A stretch of 64,000 bases of DNA from Bacteroidota bacterium (lineage in GTDB: Bacteria; Bacteroidota; Bacteroidia; Cytophagales; Cytophagaceae). Of this stretch, positions 1 to 8,821 are shown piece after piece. The notes under the pieces are model-generated. The model worked only from the letters and a program-made list of their open reading frames with translations. It searched no databases and was not told the DNA's origin. The stretch lies in the NCBI GenBank assembly GCA_023428135.1, contig JAEYZG010000010.1:62001-126000 (forward strand), given 5' to 3'. Every line of letters starts with the position of its first letter. The first letter of the stretch is position 1. Both the position numbers and the translations under genes were made by a program.

Positions 1-419
1 CCCTCAGGAACATCTAATAATCCAGGCTTTGGATTGATAATATTATCTATAGCAAGCTTCTTTCCTGTAGCTACGAGACCTGATCCATAAAGCGCAAGAC
101 CATTGCTCAAGCCTTTATTACAAATAGGATAATGAACAGTCACAAGCTTTGTTCCATCAGGAAAAGTACCCTCAATCTGTACTTCATCCACCATTTCTGC
201 CACCCCTTCCATAACATCATCAACACCCAGAAGCTGTTTACCTTTATCCATAAGCTCAGCAACACTATGTCCTTCTCTTATAAACTCAAGCAACTGAGCA
301 GAGATAAGAGCAATTGCTTCAGGATAATTAAGAAGAATGCCTCTTGCATACCGCTTTTGCGCAAGAAAACCGGCATTATGCAACATTAGTTTTTCAATAT
401 CCTTAGGAGATAACTTCAT
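1..419 (-). CDS. ureA: Urease subunit gamma (partial, runs off left edge)
   Basis: The protein begins MKLSPKDIEKLMLHNAG and contains GTFPDGTKLVTVHYPI, both hallmarks of the urease gamma subunit, part of the nickel enzyme that hydrolyses urea to ammonia and carbamate in the cytoplasm. A normal gamma subunit ends about residue 100, just after the VTVH motif. Here the frame stays open for about 40 more residues to the window edge, so this is either a gamma-beta fusion of the Helicobacter UreA type or an extended gamma subunit. No typical beta-subunit start is visible in the extension. The ATG lies 3 bp after the urtE stop, so it is the next gene of the urt operon. Confidence 0.9.
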   Translation of the reverse strand, partial: MKLSPKDIEKLMLHNAGFLAQKRYARGILLNYPEAIALISAQLLEFIREGHSVAELMDKGKQLLGVDDVMEGVAEMVDEVQIEGTFPDGTKLVTVHYPICNKGLSNGLALYGSGLVATGKKLAIDNIINPKPGLLDVPE

Positions 420-422
420 ATT

Positions 423-1130
423 CTATACTGATAGATGTTTTCTGATTTCCTGATGCTCTAACTCTTCTTTGCCACCTTCCATTACCATTTTACCTCTGTC
501 CATGAAATAATAATAATCAGTTAGTTGTTTGGCAAAATCAATCTTCTGCTCCACCAACAACACAGAGATATTTTTTTCCCTTGCAAGATTCTTAAGTACC
601 TGAGCAATTTCCATTGCTATAGAAGGCTGGATTCCTTCTGTAGGTTCATCCAACAGAATAAGTGACGGATTGCTGACCATGGCTCTTGCCAATGCAAGTT
701 GCTGTTGCTGTCCTCCGCTGAGATTTCCTCCAAGCCGTTTTCTAAAATCTTTAAGAATGGGAAACAGTCCGTAAATTTCCTCTTCAGGTAATTTACCATT
801 CTTACTCCCCAATGCTTCCATGCCCAATTTAAGATTTTCGTAAACAGTCAATTTAGGAATAATCTCTCTACCTTGCGGAACATAGCTTATGCCCATTCTT
901 GCTTTTTTATGTGGAGGAAGCGCTCCTATTTCTTCATTCTGAAATTTTATACTTCCATGTGAAACTTTTACAAGTCCCATTATACTTTTAAGCAAGGTGG
1001 TTTTCCCCACACCATTCCTTCCCATGATCGTTGTGATCCTGCCCTTAACTGCTTTAAAATTAACTCCCCACAGAATGGTGCTTTGCCCATAAGCGGCCTG
1101 CAAATTATTTGATTCCAGAATTATCTCCAT
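423..1130 (-). CDS. urtE: Urea ABC transporter ATP-binding protein UrtE
   Basis: ABC ATPase of 235 residues of the branched-chain amino acid/urea (LivF-like) type. Walker A is GRNGVGKTT (residues 37-45), the signature LSGGQ is at 137-141, and Walker B ends LILLDEPTEG with the catalytic Glu near 162. Together with UrtD it should power urea import through UrtBC at the inner membrane. The assignment to urea rather than branched-chain amino acids rests on the order UrtA-B-C-D-E followed at once by urease. It starts 28 bp after urtD and ends 3 bp before ureA. Confidence 0.93.
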   Translation of the reverse strand: MEIILESNNLQAAYGQSTILWGVNFKAVKGRITTIMGRNGVGKTTLLKSIMGLVKVSHGSIKFQNEEIGALPPHKKARMGISYVPQGREIIPKLTVYENLKLGMEALGSKNGKLPEEEIYGLFPILKDFRKRLGGNLSGGQQQQLALARAMVSNPSLILLDEPTEGIQPSIAMEIAQVLKNLAREKNISVLLVEQKIDFAKQLTDYYYFMDRGKMVMEGGKEELEHQEIRKHLSV

Positions 1131-1158
1131 AATGATTCGAATTTGTATAAAACAGTGG

Positions 1159-1905
1159 TTACTCTAGCTGAGTATTCGTTCTTCCTAAATAGCAGTCAAT
1201 CACTCTCTGATCATTTCTGACCTCCGCAAATGAACCTTCCATCAATAGTTTACCCCGCACCAGTACACTCACCAATCGGTTTGCTATTTGTTCCACAAAA
1301 CTCATATCATGTTCAATAACAATCACACAATGATGTTTTGCAAGATCTGTGAGCAGTTCACCTGTTCTATAAGTTTCTTCATCAGACATTCCGGCAGCAG
1401 GTTCATCAATGAGCAATAACTTAGGATCCTGTAACATTACGATAGCAATTTCAAGCCACTGCTTTTGACCATGTGATAAGTTTCCTGCAAGTTTACTCAA
1501 ATGAATGTCAAGCCTAACCATTTTAGCCACCTGATATATTCTGTCTTTAAGTTCTGATGAAATCTTAAAGAACATAGATTTGAATATTCCTTTCGGCATC
1601 CTGGCTGCCAGAAGCATATTATCATATACAGTCAGACTTCCGAATATAGATGGCTTTTGAAATTTCCTTGCAATACCAAGATTGGCAATATCTACTTCTT
1701 TTCTGCCAAGAATAGGATTTCCGTCAAAGGTTACCTCTCCATCATCAGCCTGTGTCTTTCCACATAGAATATCCAGGAAGGTTGATTTACCTGCTCCGTT
1801 AGGGCCAATGATGACCCTAAGCTCATTCATATCAACACTAAAATCATGAAGGTCAAGAGCCTTTACACCACCAAAGGCTACATTTAGATTTTTTACATTC
1901 AGCAT
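1159..1905 (-). CDS. urtD: Urea ABC transporter ATP-binding protein UrtD
   Basis: ABC ATPase of 248 residues, LivG-like. Walker A is GPNGAGKST (residues 34-42). The signature motif is the variant LSHGQ, usual for UrtD, and Walker B is LLLIDEPAAG followed by the D-loop Met-Ser-Asp. It pairs with UrtE as the second nucleotide-binding subunit of the urea importer. It begins 4 bp after the urtC stop, so the two are almost certainly translated from one message. Confidence 0.94.
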   Translation of the reverse strand: MLNVKNLNVAFGGVKALDLHDFSVDMNELRVIIGPNGAGKSTFLDILCGKTQADDGEVTFDGNPILGRKEVDIANLGIARKFQKPSIFGSLTVYDNMLLAARMPKGIFKSMFFKISSELKDRIYQVAKMVRLDIHLSKLAGNLSHGQKQWLEIAIVMLQDPKLLLIDEPAAGMSDEETYRTGELLTDLAKHHCVIVIEHDMSFVEQIANRLVSVLVRGKLLMEGSFAEVRNDQRVIDCYLGRTNTQLE

Positions 1906-1909
1906 AATA

Positions 1910-3013
1910 TCAGACGTTAGCTTTTAAACTTTCACTGCCTTTAGCAGGTGACCATCCGGTCAGCTTTGCCTCAAGCATTTCAATAAGTCCCCAGAAACCT
2001 TTTTCAAAGAAAAGGACCGTAAGGATAAATAATATTCCAAGAATATATAACCAGGATTCAGGAAACAAGCTGGTACAAACACTATAAAGATAATTTACCA
2101 GCAAAGCTCCGATGATAGCACCCTTTAACCGCCCCCTTCCGCCAAGCGCAACCCACATCACCATTTCAATAGAAGCCTTCACATCCATTCTTCCCGGAGT
2201 GATAATTCCTGTCTGCGGAGCATACAACACTCCGCCAATTGCCGCAAGAACCGCCGCAATGACGAAGACAGCTACCTTATAGTTTACAACATTATAAGCA
2301 GTAAAACTCAATCTGGATTCACTGTCCAGTATTCCAACCAGAACTTTTCCAAACTTAGAATTCACAAGCCATCTGCAGAATAAAAATGTACCGCAGAGCG
2401 TAAGAAAAGCAATAAGGTAAAGACCGAGTTTGGTTTTCGGATTTGACAATTCAAATCCTAGTAAACTTTTAAAATCTGTTAATCCGTTTGTTCCTCCGAG
2501 CATTGTTTCATTTCTTAGGAATATGAGCCAAACAGCCAATGCCAGCGCTTGAGTGATAATAGCGAAATAAACTCCTTTTATCCTGCTTCTGAAAACAAAG
2601 AACCCAAACAGAAAAGCAAAGATTGCCGGTAATGCTAAAGCCAGCAGCAAAGAGAGGCCAAAAGAATGAAATGGTTCCCAGAAAAACGGGAGTGTCTCTA
2701 CCTGGTTCCATACCATGAAGTCTGGGATTGCAGCACTGTAAACGCCTTTGCCGGTTGCACTGAGCAACATATGCATAGCTATGGAATACCCTCCAAGACA
2801 AAAGAAGAATGCCTGGCACATTGATAAAACACCAGTATACCCCCAGATCAAATCAATGCCTAAAGCAGCTATGGCGAAACAGAAATAACGCCCCCAAAGG
2901 GAAATTGTGTTATTGGAAACAAATCCCAGGATATTTCCCAATGGGAGCACTATGAGAAATATGGTTATTAATAATATATAAAATAATGAATCTGCTGTTA
3001 AATATTTCTTCAT
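1910..3013 (-). CDS. urtC: Urea ABC transporter permease UrtC
   Basis: LivM-type inner-membrane permease of 367 residues with about ten hydrophobic segments. The conserved block near SCAYSIAMH-like positions (GGYSIAMHM) and the C-terminal ALGGRGRLKGAIIGALLVNY coupling region are typical of this family. It forms the channel with UrtB. The gene starts 20 bp after urtB and ends 4 bp before urtD. Confidence 0.93.
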   Translation of the reverse strand: MKKYLTADSLFYILLITIFLIVLPLGNILGFVSNNTISLWGRYFCFAIAALGIDLIWGYTGVLSMCQAFFFCLGGYSIAMHMLLSATGKGVYSAAIPDFMVWNQVETLPFFWEPFHSFGLSLLLALALPAIFAFLFGFFVFRSRIKGVYFAIITQALALAVWLIFLRNETMLGGTNGLTDFKSLLGFELSNPKTKLGLYLIAFLTLCGTFLFCRWLVNSKFGKVLVGILDSESRLSFTAYNVVNYKVAVFVIAAVLAAIGGVLYAPQTGIITPGRMDVKASIEMVMWVALGGRGRLKGAIIGALLVNYLYSVCTSLFPESWLYILGILFILTVLFFEKGFWGLIEMLEAKLTGWSPAKGSESLKANV

Positions 3014-3033
3014 ACCGGTAAGTTTTATTATGA

Positions 3034-4665
3034 CTAATCTTCCCCAATTCTTCCTTTATCTGGAAACAAGCCTTTAGGTTTATATTGAAGGAATAATATG
3101 ATCAGAGTTAGTATGAGTACTTTTCCATACACAGCCTGAAAGAATGATTCCAGCATTTTAAACAGAAACCCTATTCCAAAACCTGAAACAATTGAACCTG
3201 CAATATTGCCCACACCTCCTGTAACAACAACAAGGAAAGAGTCTACAATATATGTCTGCCCCATATCCGGGACCACATTACCAATAAGTGTCATCGCCGC
3301 CCCTGCAAGGCCAGCAAGGCCAGATCCAAGAAAGAATGTCATGGCATCAAGTTTATTCGTTTCAATACCCAGACATGAGCTCATTCTTCTGTTTTGGGTA
3401 ACTGCTCTTATTTGTAAGCCCAATCTTGATTTATACAATACAAGATAAGTTGCTGTAATCATAAATGCACTGAGAAAGATTATGAACAATCTGTTATAAG
3501 GTAGTACAAGATGCTGCACGACCTCCCAACCACCTGAAAGCATTGAAGGAGTCCGAACGGCAGTAAGATCCCCGAACAATGACCGGGCAATCTGAACAAG
3601 TACCAGACCAACACCCCACGTAGCCAACATGCTTTCTAAAGGCCTTGAATAAAGGTGTCTTATAATCAGTCTTTCTATCACAAAACCCCATATACCTGAG
3701 ACTAAAAATGCCAGAGGAAGAGATATCCAGAAAAACAAATCTGAAGTTGGACTCATGATACTTTGTATGCAATAAGTTGTATAGGCTCCTATCATGAGAA
3801 ATTCACCATGAGCCATGTTTATCACACCAGCAAGACCATATACAATTGAAAGCCCCAGCGCAATCATGATCAGAATACTACCCAGGCTTAATCCACTGAA
3901 TACGTTCTGGAACATTCTTAATCTTTCATGCTTTGTTTGTAACTCTTCGGCTTTTGCTAAAGCAATATTCTTTAATTCTTGATTAGATTGAGCAGCTGCA
4001 TACTCTTCAAGAATAGATTGAGTATTAGGCCCCCAGTTTAATGTAAGACTATCAATCCACATTTTATGAGAAGCTTCCGGTGATGAGTTCAATTGTATTG
4101 AAAATATTGTTTCCCTTCCCAATCTTAGTATTTCCTGATGCTTCTCATGTGCAAGTGCAGAATATAACTTTGGCAGGATAGCCTTATCCTTTAAACCCTG
4201 AAACTGAGAATAGGCAAGCTTCCGTTTTTCAACTTCAGGACTTAATAAATTCAGATAAGGAGTAATCGGAGCAAGCAATAATCTGGAACTTCTGCTAAAC
4301 TCAACTTCTTTCAATTCTGATACAGGAAGGAATAAAAAATTTCCATTGTCTGAAGTTAATTCTTTGCATTCTGGATAAACCTGCAATATCTTAAACTTAT
4401 CAGCACCAATATCTGATGATAGTTTTTCTCCAATTGTGATCAGAATATTATTATATAAAAAAAGCTTCTTATCATTAATTGCAGAAAGCAAAGGATACAC
4501 TTCAGTTTTTTCAGATGCTACAAGACTATTGATTGCAACAGCCTTCAGTGAATCTGATCCCGAAATAAGTGTATTTACTTGTATCTGAGTATCGTTTACA
4601 CTAGACTCTGCGAGCAAACGCATTGGTAATGCGAAAACCAACAGAAAGTAGAATATATATTTCAT
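3034..4665 (-). CDS. urtB: Urea ABC transporter permease UrtB with N-terminal exported domain
   Basis: About 543 residues. The start is placed at the ATG reading MKYIFYFLLVFALPMRLLAES, a good signal peptide; an upstream start at 4701 would add 12 residues and bury it. Residues about 20-260 form a soluble, repeat-like region, and the C-terminal 280 residues are a LivH-type permease with GLAGVINMAHGEFLMIGAY. This long N-terminal domain is a known feature of UrtB compared with LivH. A hairpin with a following T-run separates it from urtA (see 4727-4764), which suggests lower expression than the binding protein. Confidence 0.93.
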   Translation of the reverse strand: MKYIFYFLLVFALPMRLLAESSVNDTQIQVNTLISGSDSLKAVAINSLVASEKTEVYPLLSAINDKKLFLYNNILITIGEKLSSDIGADKFKILQVYPECKELTSDNGNFLFLPVSELKEVEFSRSSRLLLAPITPYLNLLSPEVEKRKLAYSQFQGLKDKAILPKLYSALAHEKHQEILRLGRETIFSIQLNSSPEASHKMWIDSLTLNWGPNTQSILEEYAAAQSNQELKNIALAKAEELQTKHERLRMFQNVFSGLSLGSILIMIALGLSIVYGLAGVINMAHGEFLMIGAYTTYCIQSIMSPTSDLFFWISLPLAFLVSGIWGFVIERLIIRHLYSRPLESMLATWGVGLVLVQIARSLFGDLTAVRTPSMLSGGWEVVQHLVLPYNRLFIIFLSAFMITATYLVLYKSRLGLQIRAVTQNRRMSSCLGIETNKLDAMTFFLGSGLAGLAGAAMTLIGNVVPDMGQTYIVDSFLVVVTGGVGNIAGSIVSGFGIGFLFKMLESFFQAVYGKVLILTLIILFLQYKPKGLFPDKGRIGED

Positions 4666-4726
4666 CTGGTTAATTATTAAATCAAACACAACCAATAGCA
4701 ATCGTATTCGAATTTTTTTTTAAAAA

Positions 4727-4764
4727 CCGGCTGTACTTGGCTTTTGAGTTCCTCATACAGCCGG
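4727..4764 (-). terminator. Hairpin between urtA and urtB, probable partial terminator
   Basis: A 9-bp perfect stem (CCGGCTGTA at 4727-4735 with TACAGCCGG at 4756-4764) is followed on the minus strand by five T residues and then an A-run. It lies downstream of urtA and upstream of urtB in genes that must be co-transcribed. Such intra-operon terminators after binding-protein genes commonly set a higher level of binding protein than permease. That role is inference. Confidence 0.65.
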
Positions 4765-4821
4765 CAAATCTACCTTTACAAAGTCATCAGAGTTACCGAT
4801 GACTATTTACTCAACTAACAA

Positions 4822-6153
4822 TTAATCATTAAGAGTATATGTACCACCATGACTTACGTGATCGCAATCTTTGTCAGGGGATGTTAGTTTAGACCATGGC
4901 TCTGGATCAACTAGACCATCTGTTTTCCAGATGATATCGAACTGGCCATCGCTTCTTATTTCACCAATCATTACAGGCTTAGCAAGGTGATGGTTTTTCT
5001 CACTCATTTTTACAAGACCTCCCGGAGATTTGAATTCAAGACCGTACAAGGCAGGGCGCATTTTTTCAATTTCAGTAGTACCTGCTTTTTCTACAGCATT
5101 TTTCCAAAGATAGATATCTGTATAAGCCCAGCAGATAGGATCGTCAGTTACACGGTCTTTGCCACCTGGCAATCCTTTTTTCTCACAGAACTTTTTAAAG
5201 TTCTCTACAAATAGTTTGTTCTCCGGAGATTCAACAGACTGATAATAATTCCATGCTGCTAAGTGACCTACAAGAAACTCTGTATCCATTGAACGCAACT
5301 CATCTTCTGCAACAGAGAATGCCATGATAGGACACATTGCTGCAGTAAGTCCCTGATTTGCGAATTCTTTATAGAATGGTACGTTGGAGTCACCGTTTAC
5401 AGTACTTAATACACACGCTTTTCCTCCAGCAGCAAACTTTTTCACTTTAGAAACAATAGTCTGGTAATCCTGATGATGGAATGGAGTATATTCTTCGATG
5501 ATGTTTTCTTTAGGAACACCTTTTGAAAGAAGGAATGCTTTAAGGATTTTATTGGCTGTTCTCGGGAACACATAATCTGTTCCTAACAGATAGAACTTCT
5601 TATATCCACCGCCTTTTTCACTCATAAGATATTCTGCTGCGGGGATCAATTGCTGGTTTGGAGTAGCACCAGAATAGATCACGTTTGCAGAACATTCCTC
5701 ACCTTCATATTGTACAGGATAAAATAAAAGGCTGTTATGTTCTTCAAATACAGGCAACACAGACTTTCTTGACACTGAAGTCCAGCAGCCGAATACAGCA
5801 GCCACTTTTTTATCAAGTATAAGTTCTTTTGACTTCTCAGCGAACAGATCCCAGTCAGATGCCGGGTCCACAATAACAGGTTCAACCTTTTTGCCAAGCA
5901 CACCACCGGAAGCATTGATTTCTTCCACTGCCATTTCTATAACATCTTTAAGAGAAACTTCGGAGATAGCCATGGTGCCACTCAGTGAATGTAATACTCC
6001 GATTTTAATAGTTTCTCCTGATGCGGCTTCAGCAGATTTTTCTTGCTCCGATGCAGAGTCTTTTGAGCCAGAGCATGAAGAAAACAAGAGTCCTGCAGCC
6101 AGCATGAGCGACAGCAACTTATACAATGTCTTTGATTTAAAGGGTGTTTTCAT
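4822..6153 (-). CDS. urtA: Urea ABC transporter substrate-binding lipoprotein UrtA
   Basis: Substrate-binding protein of 443 residues. The N-terminus MKTPFKSKTLYKLLSLMLAAG runs into the lipobox LLFSSC, so it should be a lipoprotein facing the periplasm. The mature part starts IKIGVLHSLSGTMAISE, typical of UrtA/FmdD-type periplasmic binding proteins of the Leu/Ile/Val family, and continues through DPASDWDLFAEK and PVQYEGEECSANVIY, which are characteristic of urea and amide binders. It lies 25 bp after ureH. It binds urea for delivery to UrtBC. Confidence 0.95.
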   Translation of the reverse strand: MKTPFKSKTLYKLLSLMLAAGLLFSSCSGSKDSASEQEKSAEAASGETIKIGVLHSLSGTMAISEVSLKDVIEMAVEEINASGGVLGKKVEPVIVDPASDWDLFAEKSKELILDKKVAAVFGCWTSVSRKSVLPVFEEHNSLLFYPVQYEGEECSANVIYSGATPNQQLIPAAEYLMSEKGGGYKKFYLLGTDYVFPRTANKILKAFLLSKGVPKENIIEEYTPFHHQDYQTIVSKVKKFAAGGKACVLSTVNGDSNVPFYKEFANQGLTAAMCPIMAFSVAEDELRSMDTEFLVGHLAAWNYYQSVESPENKLFVENFKKFCEKKGLPGGKDRVTDDPICWAYTDIYLWKNAVEKAGTTEIEKMRPALYGLEFKSPGGLVKMSEKNHHLAKPVMIGEIRSDGQFDIIWKTDGLVDPEPWSKLTSPDKDCDHVSHGGTYTLND

Positions 6154-6178
6154 ACGAATCGTTGTTAGAGTTAGTATT

Positions 6179-6757
6179 TTAGTAAAGTTGTTCGATAATT
6201 ATTCTGATTCCATAGATGAAGGAACAAACTGCAATGAAACATGAAAACCATGTCAGGTATTTTGGCTGTAAAAACTTTAGCCTGGTCAAAGCAGCAGTAA
6301 TGAATCCCATACCTATAATGGTGCCCAGCCCGAATAATATCAGGAATATTATTTGCTCCTGTTGGTTTTCAACACGGCCTGAGAGCATGGCAGCAATGGA
6401 GCCACTACCAGCAAGGCCGTGTACAACACCAACATTGAAGAACAAAGTCTTTTTACCTGAAGCGCTTTTTTCATCTTCATTTCTTGTAAGAATCATTAAG
6501 CGATAGATTCCAATCACTACCATCATCACTCCTACAAAGAGTTCAAAAGAAAATTGCTCGGGAAAGGAAATGAAATTTTTAACAAATGATATAGAAAGAG
6601 CGCTGATCATAACGGAACAAGTATGACCTAATCCCCAGGTTGCGCCTAATATTGCTTCTTCCCGGAAGCTTCGTCTGATACGAACAAGATTACCTACTGC
6701 CACTACATGATCTGTTTCAATTGAATGGCTTAAGCCTATAAGTAAAGGTGTTATCAT
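6179..6757 (-). CDS. ureH: UreH-like membrane protein (NicO/nickel-transport-related urease accessory)
   Basis: Membrane protein of 192 residues with six likely transmembrane segments. It carries GLSHSIETDHVVAVGN near the N-terminus and NVGVVHGLAGSGSIAAML in the middle. The His-x(5)-Asp-His pattern and the second His-Gly-Leu-Ala-Gly block match UreH/HupE-UreJ-related proteins linked to nickel supply for urease. It sits between the outer-membrane protein and urtA. A nickel role is inferred from family and context; the Ni2+ permease activity itself cannot be seen in the sequence. Confidence 0.82.
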   Translation of the reverse strand: MITPLLIGLSHSIETDHVVAVGNLVRIRRSFREEAILGATWGLGHTCSVMISALSISFVKNFISFPEQFSFELFVGVMMVVIGIYRLMILTRNEDEKSASGKKTLFFNVGVVHGLAGSGSIAAMLSGRVENQQEQIIFLILFGLGTIIGMGFITAALTRLKFLQPKYLTWFSCFIAVCSFIYGIRIIIEQLY

Positions 6758-6836
6758 ATGAAAGCTAATTGGATTAGTTTACTTCTTAATTCATTATGCA
6801 ATGAGATCTGTGCTTTTGTCAGTACCACTCAAAATC

Positions 6837-8225
6837 TTAGAATATGAAGAATTGAAGCTGGCACCACAGCTGTCCATAAGTCTTGTTGGTGATCTCTCCT
6901 GAATCTTGTGGAACACCTTTCGTGAATGTTGTATAAGACAATCTTACGTTTGTTCCGTATCCGTTGAAAAAGTAGTTGACCCCACCACCAAAAACAGTTC
7001 CACCTTGCAGCTTGTTGAATGTAGTAGTATTACCTTCAGCCTGTTCTTTGGTAGCACTCACGGCTTTGTTCTCAAATCGGATCCATGGTTGTACCTTTAT
7101 ATCTTTAAAGTAGTAGCCAAGTTCGAGGAATGATACAGTTTGCTGAGGAATCATTTTAGCAAAACTGTATTTCGTATCTGTTTTGGAACCTCCGGACATG
7201 TAGGTAAATGCAGAGTTAAGAGTTACAGAGCCAGCTTGGGAAACCGGAACATCAACAAATAAATCAGCTCCGACATTATAATATGTAGCCTGAGCATCAA
7301 AGCCTGCAGCAAGCGCTACAGTTTTACCAGCACCAAGTTTTGTTCCTGCATAGTAATAGTCCTGCTCCGGATCAAGGAAGTTATAAACGACTCTACCGAC
7401 AGTCCTGAAAGGAGCTTTATCGTCAAATCTTCTTCCTGAAAAAATACCAAAACGATACTCCAGCTTTTTCTTCATGAAAAATCCTCTTGCGTTCAATCCA
7501 AGATCACGACCAAAGTTTCCCTGAAGCGGATCATTTGCAAAGAGGTTATATGGATATTGATAATAAGTAAAATCATTAGCCATCAGAGAAGCTGCACCCT
7601 GAAGTCCGTTTCTGTTGTGAGATACAAGCTGCATCCCGGCTACAAGCATTATATGTTCATTAAAAGTATGCTCATACTGTGCATCTAGTATAATCGGGGA
7701 CACTTTAACATTTTTTGTGCTTGAATCCAATCTCACTCCTATTGGTGAAGGAATATCAGTTTCAAGGAAGAAAGAGCCTTTCTTTGAAAGTTGGCCACCA
7801 ACAAGCACCCTGGCTCTATATAAAGTGATTCCTTTATTCCAGTCACTTCCTGCATCACCATAGTTAGTATTTGATCCAAATCCTGTCTGCTGTGAAGATG
7901 CAAACATATGCACAATAGAACCTACACTAATGGATGGTTTAAATGGTACAGAATCTGTTTTCGCTTCTTTATTTGTCCTGAAATAATGAGAAGGCATTTC
8001 TCTCATTATAAAAGTATTGGCAGGTGCCTTTTGAAAATTGCTCCCGGCTTGGTTTCCTGCCTTTTTCCTGAAAGGACCGGAAACTGTAGGGTTTACATCC
8101 GTTCCTGATGAATTTTTTTCTTTTTCTTCAAAATCTTTTCCTTTTGAAAAAGCGCCAGTGTTTAACCCCAGCGACAGGGCAGCCACGCAAAAAGCTGTCG
8201 GTAAAAGTTTAAGTGTTTTCATCAT
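6837..8225 (-). CDS. Outer-membrane beta-barrel protein heading the urea operon
   Basis: Protein of 462 residues with an N-terminal signal peptide (MMKTLKLLPTAFCVAALSLG). A polar linker follows to about residue 75, then alternating aromatic/hydrophobic strands, ending in QLQFFIF with the terminal Phe typical of outer-membrane barrels. It resembles phosphate-selective porin-like (porin O/P) proteins. It is the first gene of the minus-strand urea block, 79 bp before ureH, so it is likely a urea- or nickel-permeable channel. That substrate is inference from position only. Confidence 0.75.
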   Translation of the reverse strand: MMKTLKLLPTAFCVAALSLGLNTGAFSKGKDFEEKEKNSSGTDVNPTVSGPFRKKAGNQAGSNFQKAPANTFIMREMPSHYFRTNKEAKTDSVPFKPSISVGSIVHMFASSQQTGFGSNTNYGDAGSDWNKGITLYRARVLVGGQLSKKGSFFLETDIPSPIGVRLDSSTKNVKVSPIILDAQYEHTFNEHIMLVAGMQLVSHNRNGLQGAASLMANDFTYYQYPYNLFANDPLQGNFGRDLGLNARGFFMKKKLEYRFGIFSGRRFDDKAPFRTVGRVVYNFLDPEQDYYYAGTKLGAGKTVALAAGFDAQATYYNVGADLFVDVPVSQAGSVTLNSAFTYMSGGSKTDTKYSFAKMIPQQTVSFLELGYYFKDIKVQPWIRFENKAVSATKEQAEGNTTTFNKLQGGTVFGGGVNYFFNGYGTNVRLSYTTFTKGVPQDSGEITNKTYGQLWCQLQFFIF

Positions 8226-8256
8226 TTGTGTCCTTATTTAATTGTTTAACTACAAT

Positions 8257-8303
8257 ACTTACGTATCTGAAACAATTATATTAAAGTACTTACGTATTTC
8301 AAA
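8257..8303 (-). promoter_or_regulatory. Urea operon promoter region with paired operator-like motifs
   Basis: On the minus strand the 9-mer ACGTAAGTA (TACTTACGT on plus) occurs at 8257-8265 and 8287-8295, spaced 30 bp, about three helical turns. The flanks also agree (ATACGTAAGTA in both). A TTTG at 8300-8303 (minus) followed about 19-20 nt downstream by a TA-rich AATTG element near 8272-8280 resembles the Bacteroidota TTTG-N19-21-TAnnTTTG promoter. One motif copy would lie inside the spacer and the other at the start point, a layout expected of a repressor. A third copy is at 8452-8460. Confidence 0.5.
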
Positions 8304-8451
8304 GTGACTTTAAAAGATTCTATAATAATTTATATTTATACCTATTTAGTTAATATTACTAACAAATTTGAGAGGCAAATAGATAAATTCGCTACAATCA
8401 GAAGCCATTCATATATAAAAGGACAAAATAAATAATATTAACCGAAATAAC

Positions 8452-8460
8452 TACTTACGT
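8452..8460 (-). promoter_or_regulatory. Distal third copy of the ACGTAAGTA motif
   Basis: Exact match to the 9-mer seen twice at the promoter, 165 bp further upstream and in the same orientation. Its flank differs (ACAACGTAAGTAG), so only the 9-bp core is shared. It could be an auxiliary operator or activator site for the urea operon. Confidence 0.4.
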
Positions 8461-8778
8461 TGTATATCATAGTTAAATTTTTTACATAAAAAGGAAAATA
8501 AGAATATACTAATACGTTTTTTCGATTTAAAATGAACCTAAATTCACAATAAATGTAAATTATCTAGCAAAAATCCGTCAAATTTTAAAGATTCAATTAA
8601 ATAAGGGTTGTGCCATACAAACTAAGAAAAAGAAAAAAATAACTTGTCCATTATACCTGAGCTTTATTTAAACTATCAAACACTATGGGGTTTAGAACAA
8701 ACCAAAGAAATATCAATGGCTTTTATACATAAAAATCATCTGTCTTAGAGCAAGACTTAAAAATGAATATATAAAATA

Positions 8779-8808
8779 GGGAAGCTCATTAATACCTGGA
8801 AGCTTCCC
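8779..8808 (-). terminator. Intrinsic terminator after the DUF4397 gene
   Basis: An 8-bp perfect stem GGGAAGCT (8779-8786) with AGCTTCCC (8801-8808). On the minus strand it is followed by TATTTTATAT. It lies 14 bp after the stop of the minus-strand gene at 8822. Confidence 0.7.
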
Positions 8809-8821
8809 ATTCTTACTTTGA

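Larger units (their letters stand above)
8226..8821. other. 596-bp intergenic region upstream of the urea operon
   Basis: No convincing gene on either strand. The 8226-8470 part is AT-rich and holds the urea operon promoter region with three motif copies (annotated separately). The rest, about 8470-8770, shows nothing I recognise. The far end holds the terminator of the DUF4397 gene. Confidence 0.6.

Noticed and set aside
5891..6244. 117-residue open frame on plus across the urtA/ureH boundary
   Set aside because: Antisense to the well-supported urtA signal region and ureH end, with no family match.
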